From: Micromussa lordhowensis | Taxonomy: Eukaryota > Cnidaria > Anthozoa > Scleractinia > Lobophylliidae | Direction: 5' to 3' | Length of the DNA: 64,000 nt | Assembly: GCA_964020085.1 (NCBI GenBank) | Contig: OZ026601.1 | Location: forward strand, 10,331,261 to 10,395,260 | Shown: one piece after another, positions 12,342-26,593 of the stretch | How the letters are laid out: each line of letters starts with the position of its first letter | Position numbering within the stretch: the first letter of the stretch is position 1 | The notes under the pieces: model-generated | What the model was told of the DNA's origin: nothing | The model's database searches: none | Seen by the model: the letters and a program-made list of their open reading frames with translations, nothing else | Translations under genes and position numbers: made by a program

Positions 12342-15300
12342 GCTGCTGCTGTTGTTGGTGTTGTTGTTGCAAAACTTGTTGATGCTGAAGCATCTGGAAA
12401 AACTGCTGCTGTTGAGCTCTAATGAGTTGCTCCCTTTGCTGCCGCTGAACCATATCTTGTTGCTGTTGTTGTGGCTGCTGTAGAGAGCTATCCTGTGGCT
12501 GACTCGACATGGTTGGGTTTGGATGTTGATTTGGAGCCATCTGAACTGGCATTTGATGCAGAGCCTGAAATTGTGTCTGGGGCATACCACCTTGTGAATT
12601 TGAAGGACCGTGTAGCTGGAGGGGCTGAGGAGTTTGTGGGTACGAGGCTATTGGCTGTTGCTGTATTTGTGGTGGTAACTGGTTTTGCTGCGGCCATCCT
12701 GTAGTCAATTCATATGGCTGCAGTGGACCAGTATGTGGTTGCTGCGTAGATGGTAAGGATGGTGGTGGTAATGGTGGTGGTGGTGGCGGTGGTGGTGGTG
12801 GCGGTGGTGGTGCTGAAGGAGGAGGAACAGGTTGAGGTGGATGGAGGTCATGGGCAGCTGCCACTTGTGCTCGAACTTGAGACAACTCCTCTTGCCAATG
12901 CATTACTGGTATTTGTGGAGGGTGTTGCAATTCCACTGCTTGCTGTTGGTGTTGCTCTGAGGCACTGATTGGCACTTCATGTTGGGATGAAAAAGGAACC
13001 TCTTGAATGGAATCAGGTTGGCGTACCATCTGCCCACTTTCCGTGCTGAGCTGTTGGCCTTGTATTGCTGACTGTGGTGAAGGCATTGCAGAAGGGTGTT
13101 GATGAGCTCTTGGAACCCATGACTGCTGTCTGTCGTCATGGAAAATCATTTGCTCGCGAGAACTTAAGTCTCCATGAGATTTCTGCTCGTCGTGAAGGGC
13201 TTCTTGCGAAGGTCTCATATGTTGCTCAGGTAATGGGACTCTACTGTGAACGTTATCACTTGCTGAATGATCTTGAAGGGTTTCAGGTTGCAGCTCTTCA
13301 CTGGTCCACAAAGTATGCCTGTCAACTGTGTGTGTCTGTGAGACTTGGCCTAAGCTTAATGAGCCATTAGGTTGCTTCTGTTGTTCAAGTTGACTGCTAC
13401 CCTGTGATTGTTCCCAGAGAGGTGCATCTGTTGTATGGTGAAGTTCTTCTTCCACAGGTTCCTTTTGCCAAACGGAAGACGGCTGAAATTGATGGTTTGC
13501 ATCTGTGTGCACCGAATGATATTCATTTTGGTTTGCATTGGGAATTTCATGACTTGAGGTAGCTACACATGGATCACTTTGTCTTTCGTCTAACAACTCA
13601 TTCCCTTGTCCATTGTAGTTAACCAAAAATTCCAGCGAGGAATCATTCTGATATTGACTGCTAGATGCTAGAGCATTTGCATTTGCTCTGGGTGCTGCAG
13701 AGAATGAACTTACTACAGGAAGCAATTGGTCCTCCATACTGTTTTCAGCATCTTCAAGAGATTTCAGGTCATTTTGAAATGGAGGTGAACCAAGCACGTC
13801 ATCTCTTAGGGAACCAGTTCCCACTTTCTCAGTAGTACGCCCTTGCTCTTTTGTTCCCTGTAAAGGGGCTCGCCTACTACCTTTGGATAAGCGTTTCTTC
13901 TTTTGTTCTTCTGGGACCTTGGTTCCTTTAGCTTGTTGTTGTTTTTTGAGCTCTTGCCTTAGTAGTACATTTTCTTGTTGCTGCTGTTGCTGCTGACGTT
14001 GTTGCTCCAAAGCCCTTCTTTGCTGGAGAATTTTCCATTGGCGTTCTTGTTCCTGCTGAATACGTAACTTCTGCTTTCTCATTTCTTTTTCCCGTTCCTT
14101 CTCTTCTTTACTTTTCTTACCTTTGGAACTAACAGTTTTACCCGAAGAGGGAAGGCTTCCCACACTTCCTGGAATGACAGGTCCAACTGGTGGGTGACTT
14201 AACACTTGTGAAAACGTTGGCGTGGTAGGTGTCGTTGGAGTCAAGGGACCAGGGGTACCAGGTGTTACTGGAGTGATCGATCTTGCAGGTGTGCCAGGTG
14301 TTAGAGGTGCTGGCATGACAGTAGTCACAGGAAGTACAGTGCTTTCAACAAGTGGGCGAACAGATGCAGCAGATGGTGGTAACTGTTCGAGTTGATGCCC
14401 TTGTGAAGAGTTTTGTAAGGGTTGTGATTGCCGTACTAGTTGGTGCTGTTGCAGAGGCTGTGGCTGTTGGATGTGCTGCTGTTGCTGCAGTTGCTGCTGC
14501 TCCTGCTGTTGTTCCTGCTCCTGCAGTTGCTTCTGTTGCTGTGGTTGTTGTTGTGGCTGCTGCTTCAAGTGAGGTGACTTCTGAGGCTCTGCCTTGGATT
14601 TTTCTTCATTTTTTGCAATCAACTAACAAAGAAAAGAGGGATTAAATAAATTTTGTAGAATTTTACTTCTAGAATAAAGACATAAAATGCCAAAAAAACC
14701 TGTGACATGCAGCGGTAGTTCTCCATATATGAATAAGGCGACAGGTTAATCAAGGAGGCAACATGGTTTAGTGGTTAGGGCCTTAAATTTGTAGGTTCCG
14801 TTTGCAAGCCCTGCTAGAAGCATCGCTAACAATGTTTCACAGTAGAAGTCTGCTCAACTCCACAACTATGCCTATGAAATCGCGAACAATTGCTAGTTGA
14901 GATTCTTAATGTGTTATGCTAAATTTGCAGTGTTTGTCTTTGTTTCATTGCCTTTGAAAAGCCCTTAATGGGATGAGTTTTTGTTCTTAATTTTAAGTAT
15001 CAAATGTCACTGCTGTGTGAAAATATGTTTTCTAAGAATTCTAGGTTTCCGATCTTCTAGTTCTTGTATTCTTGATAAACAAAAACACTTAAATCCACAA
15101 GGTCAACATATTTAACACACAGGCATCATGAAGATAATTGAAATATTGAACAGAATCATTTCATGCTTTACATTCAACGTTCACTTACTTTTTTCCCTTG
15201 ATCTTTTAATCTAACACGGTTGTCCCTTGCCTTCAACTGGAAAGAAACATCACATTGCATTTCTTCCATTTTTACCAACAATTCCTAACATCAATCTTTT

Positions 15301-18300
15301 TTAACTAATAATTCCACAAACTTGCAAGTAAGGCAATTACTGGGACTTTAGATTTGACTCTGAGTACAAGATTGAGTTTGAAAACTACCGGTACTTTTCA
15401 GTTCTAGTTTCCAGGTTTCACATTATCACATCACATACCCATCTCATTCCATAAGCTACCCTCTCTACCTAAAACTAGCATGAAGAGTGAGGGCGCTGGA
15501 AACATCACTGGTTTGAAATTCAAATTATTGACTGTACTATACAGGCAAGTGAACCCAAACTGACGCCTCTTAACTAAAGAGAGGTTTAAAGTTGTTTTTT
15601 TTAATGAAGTCCATCAAATCTGAGCACTGCAATGATTTCATTTAGCGCCCTTCTTTCATTAAGCACCCCTTATTGTAGAAAACACCCCCTTCCAATTTTC
15701 TGGGGCATGAATTGTTTCTCACCCTTAGGTTATGCATGATTTTTTTTTTGGTGGGCAATGAATTTTTTTGTCATCGAATTTAATAAGACCTGGAAAGTTG
15801 AATGCACTTAATCATTTTTTTTTCTCATGGCTCTCCTTGCACCAATTTTTCCCAGCAGTTTTTCCTCTGCTGGAATTTTTTAGGGAAAATTGCCCAACCT
15901 CCCCTCAAAAAATATTGGCCCATCCCTAAGAGACCCAAGAGGTGCTGCTTTTCTTGACAAAGATGGGAATTTTCACCTCACACAATATAAGCTTACCCTA
16001 TAAGGATCCCTTTGCTCAACTGACAGTTTCCGCCACAATCTTGCGATTGCTCTGTATCTGTTGGGCCAGTCTGAAATACGTTCAGGAAAATTAATGAGCT
16101 AAATTGCTGAGAAAAACGCTACAATTACACTTTACACTGTTTTTTGGCAAACAAGCAACATATGCACACTGAACAATGTAGTATTCTTATACTGGAACTG
16201 CAACAATTTTAAGGTTTACTCTAGGGGTGAAAAGGTCACATAAATGCAACTGCAATAACTGGAGGATTTCATTACATTACTGACACCTATATACCTTAAA
16301 TGGACCCTGGATACCCAAACGAATAACAGGATCAGTGCACTTTTTATTTCTTTTGCACACATTCCCTTACCTGGATACTCCTGCTTCAAATTGACATGCT
16401 CCAAGTTGGCATAAAGAACTGGTGATATTGTTGCCATGGCACCAAGCTTCTCATCCTCTTCCCACTTCTGCTGCTGTTTCAGTGGGTCTACTCGAGGACT
16501 TGGAGGTCTGCGTCTCCCCTTTGGCAGGTCATCCAGATCAAACTCATTTCCTCTTGGGAATACACTGTTCTGATTAAAACCAAGCTGACCTGATACAACA
16601 GAATTGGAAAACCCATCCATGTGGTTTTGAGATCCCTGCTGATATCCAGATCCTCCAGAAACACTTTGAAAGTGTGCAGTACCAGAGGTGTATGGCTGGT
16701 TAACAGCAGCTTGGCCATATGCACTGGCAGGGTGACCAGATGGAAAACCTATGCCATGATTTGATGCAGGATTGGCACGCTGCTGATTAAATGACTCTTG
16801 AGCATTAGCCACGTTGTTCTCCATTTCTGAATCCAGAAAGTTCAATGCTCTGTTGCTCATTTCTCTCTCAATATCAAGAAATATTTCCTCTACTTCTTGG
16901 CCATCAACGTGAGGCAAGACATCTCCTGTACTGCACAGAATATCTAGGTCGTTTCCCTGAGGGCGGGCCTGAGCTTGGTTCCATATGGCTGCTGCTGAAG
17001 GGACCGGTGCTTGGGAGGTGGGTGTAGCTGGAGGAGGAGGTTGGGAGGGTGGCTGCGAAAGTACTTTAAAATACAAAAAGAACTTTAAGGTGTTTACACT
17101 AGTCACAGCAGAAGTTAAAATAAGATTGATGTTAATTATCTCTAGCTCCTACTAAGCATCACTAGCCCAGAGGTTAAAAACAAATGCTAGCAGTATAGAT
17201 AAGCACATCCTAATTCAAAAAGCAAACTCTCAAGCTAGGGTTCTTAAAGATGGCCTTTACTTTGCACCTTGCAATTGTATACAATTTGTGGTTGTTAATC
17301 ATAGTGCTAACACAAGATGCTGGTACAAGGAATGACCGAGGGGGGCAGAATGGACAAAATTCTTACGTCTGTTTGTTGAGTTAGAATCGTTCCGAGTTAC
17401 TGGTAGGTCATCAGTCAGCATGTCCAGTGACCTATACAAGGCGTCTGGATTGGGAACATCTTCTGCCAAGCTGAGGGCATGTGGTGGAAATGGATCTGTC
17501 CCAGCAGATTGTTGCCAGCTGACAAAACACAACACACCCATTTACAAAAACAGAGAAATAGAACTAACAGTTTTGTTATACTACAACCTTAATATTTAGT
17601 AACTATAGGAAGTGACATACAGCTGTAGGTCATGAAATTAGATTTAGAAAAATATTTAATTTGGGAAATCTTTTAATTGTAAATATTAAAACTACATTTG
17701 CCACTTCACTGTACTCATGAGAGGAGGAACATGAACACCCCGAAAGGGTTTACAATCTTAAAACATTACTTCACTTCTTGCCTCTCATGGCCACTCAATC
17801 CCAACTCAGAGTGATGCTTTTGTGGCAAGGAGTGATTGCCCCTTGGATATCCTGCCTGGTGAAGTCCCTGGTTTGAGTGTTGAGGATGCTGTTGCTCTTC
17901 ACCAGCTACCATTTGATAAGGGACTTGTCCTGAGCCAGCAAAAGAAGCTTCTCTCTCTGGGTGCATGGAACCTTGTCTTGGTGCAAAAGGGTCTTGGTTT
18001 GCTCTGTCTTCGTCTTCAGAAGGAGTTGATGGTGTCTTGCCACCATGTTTTGATCTTTTCTCTCCACCTAAAGTGTCCAAGAGCTCTTTGCCAAAAAATG
18101 CCTCCTATAAAAAATGTTTGCAAGATATACTATGTATAAGCCTGAATCTTCAATTTGGATTGTCTAGTTTGCATTGTGATATGTATTGCAAAACAGAAAT
18201 ATATAGATTTAGCAAGCCTAAAAGTGGTGCTTCTGGGCCGGGTTGTTCAAAGCCCAATTAAGCTAAACCCAGGATAAGCAAGAATTTTGATTTGAGTTTT

Positions 18301-21300
18301 GTAACTTTGCACCAAGGTTTTCGTATATTGTTTGGCCTTAAGTTTTGAGTTTGAATAGTCTCAAAATACACAAAACAAAAGCAGTGAAAAACATTTGTAT
18401 ACAAGAAAAATTCATACTAAGCTTAACTTTTAACCTTGGGTTAACCTGTTTCCGAACAATCCGGCCCTGTTTACAACAAGTTAACCCGGCATGAGCCCAC
18501 AATCCAATCAAAAACCAGCACTTGGTCAGCAGTCAATGTCAAAAAATACACATTACTTTAATGAGTTCTAAACTGACCATGATATGGTGATACTGGTCAG
18601 TGGATACTTTGTTTTGACCAGTGTCAAGTGACCATAACATGGATGTCCAATATCAAAGGAGGACGCTATAAACCATTGTCGCTGCCGTCATGCCTACACA
18701 CCCACAAGCAATACAGCTAGCCATGACAACCATGAGAAAATCAATTCATGGGTTTCCTTTGCTTTCCTATATGAGTATGGGGCTCCATTCTTGCAGCCCT
18801 TTGGCCTTCCAGAGCTCCACTACAATGCTTACAAAATAACTCTTAAAAGTAAAACTTCAAGAGAAAACAGTCTTACCTGCATCCACTTAGGATAGGACTC
18901 CTGCAAGCCAGTCTCATCACTGCCATCAGCCCAACTGTCATTACTTCCCTGATTAATTGTTGCCTCTAACTGGCTCAATGAAGACTGCTTAGTGCCAAAG
19001 GCTGAACTGTTCAGTCCACCTTGATATGTCTGTTGTAAGTGTCAAAAGGAGAATATTATATAGAAAGATTTTAAAGTTTATTGTCACACTTGCTCAGTTA
19101 TAATTCCATCTAAGTTATCATCACAACATGTCAAGTCCTATTGATGATTTTAACATCAGATCTCTCTTGCTGTAAAATTGTAGTTGTTACTTGGTACACT
19201 TTAAATATCACTTTGTCACACAATCAAAGTGTGTACTACATTTTCTGCCAGAATTTCCAAACCTTGGCACTTATGCTTGGCTAGGAAATCCTCACTGAAA
19301 TAGTTATCACTATAGCCTACAACTTGTCTTCAAAATTAGTCAGTCAATTAATCATTCACACAACCAACCAACCAATACGTGGCACTAGATGAAAACTTTG
19401 GATAAAGTCGTACCTGTGACAGCTGGCCTCCCAGATTGTTTAAGTGAGAAGGTCCACGTGCCATAACAGGGAATCCCGGACCTTTCCTCTTGATGCCTCC
19501 CCGTGCACCACGGCCGACAAACCTCCTTCCCCCCGAGCCACGACCACGCAACACAAAACCACCAATACCAGGACGTCCAATGTTAGATTGCCTGGGCCTG
19601 CTCACCTTAGAAGGAACAAAAGGTGTTTGGTTTCTAAGGCTGTCCATGTCATCTGCCAAGTTGGTGTTATCTTCAATGAGGGCCCGGTTGAAAATGGCAT
19701 CTTTGTCTTGCAAGTGGTCAGCTAAGGTGTTTCTCTTGAGAGGACTGCCTGGCATACCAAACTTCTTGGGCTTCACTTTGTTCTTAACCACACGTCGTCT
19801 GTTGCTTCCTGGGGGTAACTTCAGCCTATTCATGTGCCGCACACCAGAGTCAGTCAGTTCAATATTGTTAGCAGGAAAAGATGCCGTCATCTGCATTTTA
19901 TTGAAGTGGTTGGATAACCTCACTTCTACTAAGTTGTTGTTTACCCGCTGACAAGGATGCAATGGTTTCCCATTTGGTTGAGAGCTGTTACCTTCATGCA
20001 AAGACTGAGGCCTATAGTGATGCAAGGCTGTTGCCTTTGGTGATGGGGGACCTGTAAAGAAATGGACAGAAGACAGTCGTATAGAAAAAGAGAATCTGAA
20101 AAGTTACTAAGCAGAGCATGGTTTCAATACTTGTCCAGAAGGAAATCTGTATCCAGTGTTGGAAATTGCTTGCCCACTTGCCAATAAGAGTGGAAAAAGC
20201 GTGATTACAATACATTTAGAGTGTAATTTCCCATGAATTTTGTTAAACCCTGTGGTGTTACTGCCAACATGGTAACATAATGGTACAATGTACACACTAC
20301 AAAGAGAAGGGAACAATTTTGGAGTGAATCTAACAAATGTTCAGCCAGTTGTTCAAAATGTTCACTCAAAATTTGTTACAGGCCATTTCTTTGAAACCAT
20401 TGGCAGCAGCAACACATTAGTTCTGTATTTTCTTTTTTACTATAGAAACTCCATGATGACACTTTAGAGGTTGATGCACTTTGAAACTTAGGCTTGGCAA
20501 TGAAATGACAAGGCACGATTAAGGGCTATAGCCAAATGTTCAATACAATACAGAGAAAGACATACATTTAAACAAAATTCCAAGGTAGAATATAGGAAGG
20601 TCAAGGAGTAAAGAATTAAAGAACAGATTGAGTTTAAACACCCTCCACATCAGCACATTTGTACTACAGTCAGTGCAAAGGCACAATAGCAAATTTATCA
20701 AACCTAAGTGTCTCTCTGGTTATTGTTTTTATTTGAGGCCTTCATCCTTTTTACGCAGCACCAACATTAATCAAAATGCCCTAAATCACATCCATAAAAA
20801 TGAAAATGTCTAGTGGACATTTAAGTGACATTTCTGCTAGTGTATCATGTATCAGATGCTACATGTAGAACATTCCAAGAAACTGTGTATTTTAAGACTT
20901 TTAAAGTTATTCTTCTAACCTGCTACAGATTAATAAAATGTAAGAAAGTAGAAAAAATGCTAGCAAGTAAGTAAGTAACGGCTTTATTTAACAAGGGTAG
21001 CACTAAAATAGTATAAAAATACTAATAAACCAGTGGCTCTCTTAACACTAAAATATACAATAAAAATATTGAAACCATGGCTTGATTTAAAAAATTTAAA
21101 ATACCACTAGTATAAAAATTACAGAATAAAATAATTTAAAACCTGCTGGCTATTAAAAATGTTCTTCCAAAGCGACTTTTTAAAACTACCTAAAGTGGCC
21201 AGTTTACGAGTTGTCAGTGGCAAACTGTTCCACAATTTACAAGTAATCACTATAAAAGTTCTTCCTCCTTTTTGACGTTTGACCATGGGACAAGCTACAT

Positions 21301-24017
21301 TAAAATTTGCATATCTGGTTTGTCGTGAGCGCGTCTCACTAGAACGTTTTAGCAAAGTTTTTAGGTAGGCAGTACATGCCCTTGTAAATGTTTATATATA
21401 ATGCAGCATTTTGCTATCTTGGCCTGTTCATAAAAAGGTATCCACTTAAGCTTGTTAAATAACTTCACAGAGGAGGCTTGAGAATCAGCATCTAGAACAA
21501 TCCTAGCGGCCCTTTTCTGCAGCTTTAAAACACGGTTAAGGCAAGGTTTATCACAGCTGGACCAAACAACATTTACATAAGCCATTACAGGTCTTATCAT
21601 AGCATTATAAAATACAATGTAGAAGAAAAGAAAATTTATGAAAGGCAATAATACCAGAAACAAAAAGCCACATTCTACTTTTGTATAACTTGCTTGCGAG
21701 TTCCTTTTTTGCACTTCCTAGCATTTCTTGTCATGAAAATGTTTCCTGGTTCTACTTCCCTGACAATTTTAGAGGCAAGTTTATATTTGGGCAGTCGTGT
21801 TGCTGTGGTAAGTGCATTGTGGAGGGTATTTTGAAGGGTGCACAGTGACCACTTACTAACCATGCAGAGTATTAGTTCCAGCAGAAGATAAGAAGGAGAG
21901 GAAAGGTTGAGAAGCAGATGGAGTTCTACAAGACATACCACTGACACCAACAAGCGCACGCTTGGTTTTTGGCCGACAATACAAACAGTGATATCCATAT
22001 TCCGCAGCTCGGTCAAGTTCTTCCTCATTTACAAGGCCATCACATGAGCCATGGAGCCATCTACAAAATAAAAAAGTAAGTAAGACTACTATGTAACTCT
22101 TGGCACCTCGTCAGAACCACACTATACACATGTTCAGTTTAGATGACAAATGCCCAGAAGATACCCCACAGATTCATCAAGAATGTTCATACCTCTCACA
22201 ATGTGCACATTGTATCATGAGGTCATTAGTGTTGTACTTGATTTTGCAGACTGGACACATTGTTTTACTTGCACATGGACCACACTGTGTGTAGTTTGAC
22301 ATCCACTGACAACCAACTCCTGGTGTGATAGCTCCACAATCAAAGCATGTCACACACCTGAAAGACAAAACAGCATAGTTCATATACACATACCAAAACA
22401 AGTGTAATTTTATTTGCCCAAGTGAAACCAAATAAGTGAAAACTGTTTTTCCCGTGCACCACTAGGGCCTGAGAAGAGATCATGTGACCTTAGGCAGATA
22501 GTTGTTTTGGTTGCATCCGCCATTACTATTTCATATTACTATTTCATATGACCTTTCTATCCCTGTCCAACGAGTCTCCAATTTATAAGTTTTTATAAGT
22601 GAAATCACATTGTTTGATTTAAAGAAAGATCTATAAAGTACATTGGAAAAACTTTGCCCAACTTCAAACCAATACTTTACATTGCCATTTTGTTTCCTTA
22701 AGACTTAAAAGCGGCCTAGAATCTGTTCCTTAAGACTTAAAAGGTGGCATAGAAGTGGCCTAACTTGTATATATGTCTGCGATTTGGCAGTCAAAACACA
22801 CTGCGTTCTCACCACTGAAATTTTCAGGGCCATGGAATTGCGAAGGAAAGAAATTTCATGACATTCCGTTTCAGAGCCACATTAAAATTGGTAGGTGCTT
22901 CACCTCTTCACATGAGCAGAAGAGAGGGATTTTTTTAAAAATGAATAATGTGTGTCATGCAATGTGCCTGCCTCTATGGTTTGCATGAGCTAATGATATG
23001 AGAACATGAACCAGAGGCGTCTTTAAAAAAACGCCACTTAGGGTCCCCCCATAGGTGTGTGTTTCGCCTTTTCATATAAGCTGTATACAGGGATTTTTTC
23101 TGTGTTTAAAAATGAAGAATGTGTGTAATGCAATGTGCCTGCCCCTACCATCTTCATGAGCTTATGATATGAGAACCAGAACCAGAAGCGTGTCTTAAGA
23201 TAACGCTGCTTCAGTTGTGAACAATTCAGTACCTTCATTAATGTTACAAATTATAGGAGTTGTGATTTGCTATTAATTGTGATTTTTTTAATATACAAGC
23301 ATTAATTGCTTTTCTTTACACATGTACATCTAAGTTTCATCGCGTTAATTCTAACATTTACTTAGCGGCAAGGGGTAGCATGTAAGATTCGGTCGAAGTT
23401 ATGATGTCATCACTTAGCTAATTTGCATATTTTAAAAACTTGAATACAGTCAAAGCTCCCCTTGCAACCACTCTTGTAAGCAACCAGCTCTAGTTACAAG
23501 AACCTTTGTGAAACCCTGTTAAACTGTGACTTAAACTTTGCAATGAAAAGTTCTTGTAAGCGACCACGACCATAAGCGACTACGGCCACCTTTGGGATTT
23601 CCCAACTAGACTTTTCCTTTGTTTTTAAGCTCTTGTAAGTGACCACTCAAAGTCTTTTAGACACAATAAAACACAAACTGTGAATTTACCGAACAGAATC
23701 AAAATCTTCTGATGTAGATTAACTTATTATTGCACTAGAAGTTAGATTTGGGGTTAGTTTGGTCTAAAAAATTCAACATAAAGTTCAGCTGTGTCTATAT
23801 CAGACATAAAGACACTCGTTAAACATTAAGTTTTTGCTTTTTCTTTATGAATTATTAATGAGTTTCTGAAACTCTTGCAAGTGACCACCCTCTTATTGCC
23901 ATGCGGTCACTTAGGAGAGCTCATTCTTGTAAGCAAACAGCTCTAGTTACGACCACTTTTTCAAATTTCCGAGGTGGTCGCTTATGAGAGCTTTGACTGT
24001 ATCTCTGAAATGAAAAC

Positions 24018-24050
<33 letters not shown>

Positions 24051-26556
24051 TTCATACAGACTACTTGTTTATGTCTTAAAATGGCTTAGACAGGAAAGAT
24101 GAGAATTTCATCATAGTGACACTTTAAGTAGGCACATTTTATTGGTCTGTAACTACAAACCTTGCCACTTGTGTAATTTCAAAATTTTCAGCCAACTGTA
24201 TACCATTTTGTTGAGTTTGCAATAAAGGTCAGGTTGAAGTGGTGAATAAGAACTGCAATTTTATAGGTGACTCACCATTTACATTTCCATCCACCCTGAG
24301 GAACATGTCCCAATGGAGGATCAAGGCAATATGTGTGATATGAGATGTCACAGCTGTCGCAGAGTAAAAGGCGTGCTTCATCGCTTCCTTTACCACAGCC
24401 CTCACAAAGAGTGCAATCCAGGCAACGCCAACCTTTTGTTAAGATCACTTTGTTAATCTGTGAGAGAACACATATTTGTTACTTTTTCTTCATGGTCTAG
24501 TACTGAGAGAACCATTCCTGTACTCCAGAAGTACCAGATGAGACCCCCCGGAATGTCACTAACTGTACTTGCCCTAGGGTAGTCTACAATTCAATTCCAC
24601 TTTGGCGAAGCATCAAATTTTCACTCTCCTCCCATTTCAAATTCTCCACCATCCTAAATCTTTATGGTATGGTATGGTAACCATTTTGAGTTAGGAGTGG
24701 CTGCACTGTAGCATTTAAACCATCCCCAACAAATGTTCAGAGAATAATTGTGTTCACATAGTGTAATGCAATCCTAATCCAGTTTGTATCAAGAATTTTT
24801 CTCCCAGATTTACCCCCACAACAGGGGCAAATTACATCATAAGTGCATACATGCGATCAAGCAGTCACATATTTGCTGTATAGATCTGAAGTGTGTAGGA
24901 TTTCTGCAAAGCTGCATGTGTTTGACTCGCTAGCCTTCGACAAAGAGTAACTAAAACCTGTGTCGTCAGGAAAGAATGTTTTGTAGCTCGGTGACAGCAA
25001 ATGGCTATGAATTGAGGTAAGAAAACAAATCTTCTGTGTTGCTTGGCAAATAGCCATGATGACCCTCAGATCTGAGGCCAGAAAATAAAGTTTCCAATTT
25101 CTAGCTCAGCAAATTAGTTGTAACCATAATTGGTTGTCAGAAAACAAACTTTCCGTGTTGTCTAACTTGCCAAAAGGGTATGTTTTTGTGGTCACTATGG
25201 TTAATTCACCTTTTTCATTTGCAAAACAAGATGTAAATTCAAGCAATATAAACAAATACAAACACAAAATACATTTTAGTGACGTGTTGTCTTGCAGGGT
25301 TGCTGGTCAAAACTTCATTTTCTCAAGAAATATCTGTTGCAAGTGTTGGCAATCTGAAACTGAATTCTTAGTATAGCCAACAGTTCAAATGCCTTTCCTG
25401 GAAAATATTTTGCCTAGTACAAGTAAATACTTATTACTTAATAAACTTACCGCAATATATAATCTATTCATCACTAGTTCAACTTCACATGCAGATTGTT
25501 ATCTGTCATTCGAGTAAACTTAGTTTTGAACACCACCAAAGTAGACCAAACATGTAAAGTATGTGCGTGAAAGCACTGCTCTAACTTTGATTACTACTAG
25601 TATATTTTATATTACCTTGACACCAACACAGTAGGGGTGGTAAGACTGGCCGCATTGTGAACACATTATTAGCTGTCCTTCTGGACCCTTGCCAAAACTG
25701 CCACAACACAGACACATGTCTTGTTTAGTAGTGAATTCATCATTAGCTGAGAAGAGTACAAGAGTTGTGTGCAGGCTTTCAGATTCATCTTCCTTGCTTG
25801 TGTGGTCTGTCACATTGGCAGTTTTGGGCTGTTGATAAAGAGCACTTAATTTACCATGTAGACTAATGCAACAACACAAGGGCCATTAAAGAGGGTGTGT
25901 TAAAATAGAGAAATCGTGGTTTTACATAGTTTATACAGGGTTTTCAAAATAAGCCGGTGACCTATGTTGGGTGCTGGCTTATTTTGAAAACCCTGTATAA
26001 ACTATGTTAAAATCATTATTTTTCTTCAAGTGTCTGCCCCAGGTACCTTTTGTCACAAAGATAAAAGTTAACATGCAGTTTTATTTCACCACAATAATCA
26101 TAATCTGATCTTTCTGAGGGTTACAATTCAGCTAAGTTGATCTCAAATTGACCTTTGACCTCTTTGCATCTATGTGGTAAATATGAAGGCAGTCTTTGTC
26201 GTGAAATGTTACTCAATCGAAAGGGCTCCAAATGTGTTCTAAGCAACCATTTGAAAGGTGTCCTAACAATAAAACCCTTCTACAATGGGAGCGTTCGGAA
26301 TTTAAGACAAAGGAAAAATTAAAAATCATACCAGAAACAAAACAAGATCACTGACTTCATGTATTTGATAGGAAAGGTATCACCGGAAGTCACTTCAATA
26401 CTTTTACCATAATGGACTGATTTATCTGTAGATACTGTAATTTGGTTTTATCAACTGGGTTGATAATGCGAATTGTCCACCGTAAAGAGATTCGGAAGCT
26501 ACGGCGGACAATTCACATTATCAACCCAGTTGATAAAACCAAATTATCTTGTAATA

Positions 26557-26593
<37 letters not shown>

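Larger units (their letters stand above)
21939..25828 (-). other. KMT2C/D exons 14-17: PHD fingers 4-6
   Basis: Exon 14 ends with CLCCGSFGKG and CSQCGQSYHPYC. Exon 15 has WRCLDCTLCEGCG, LLLCDSCDISYHTYC and GWKCKWC. Exons 16-17 have CPVCKIKY, IQCAHCERWLHGSCDG and YHCLYCRP. The exon 16-17 junction falls inside ERW and restores the conserved WLHGSCDGL block. This second PHD triplet spans about residues 830-990. In vertebrate homologues it contains the H4-tail reader finger, so a histone reader role is known for the family and inferred here. Confidence 0.92.

Noticed and set aside
6329..13370. Plus-strand open frames opposite the giant exons
   Set aside because: Antisense shadows of Gln-, Pro- and Ser-rich coding; low-complexity Leu/Val runs without domains or splice logic.
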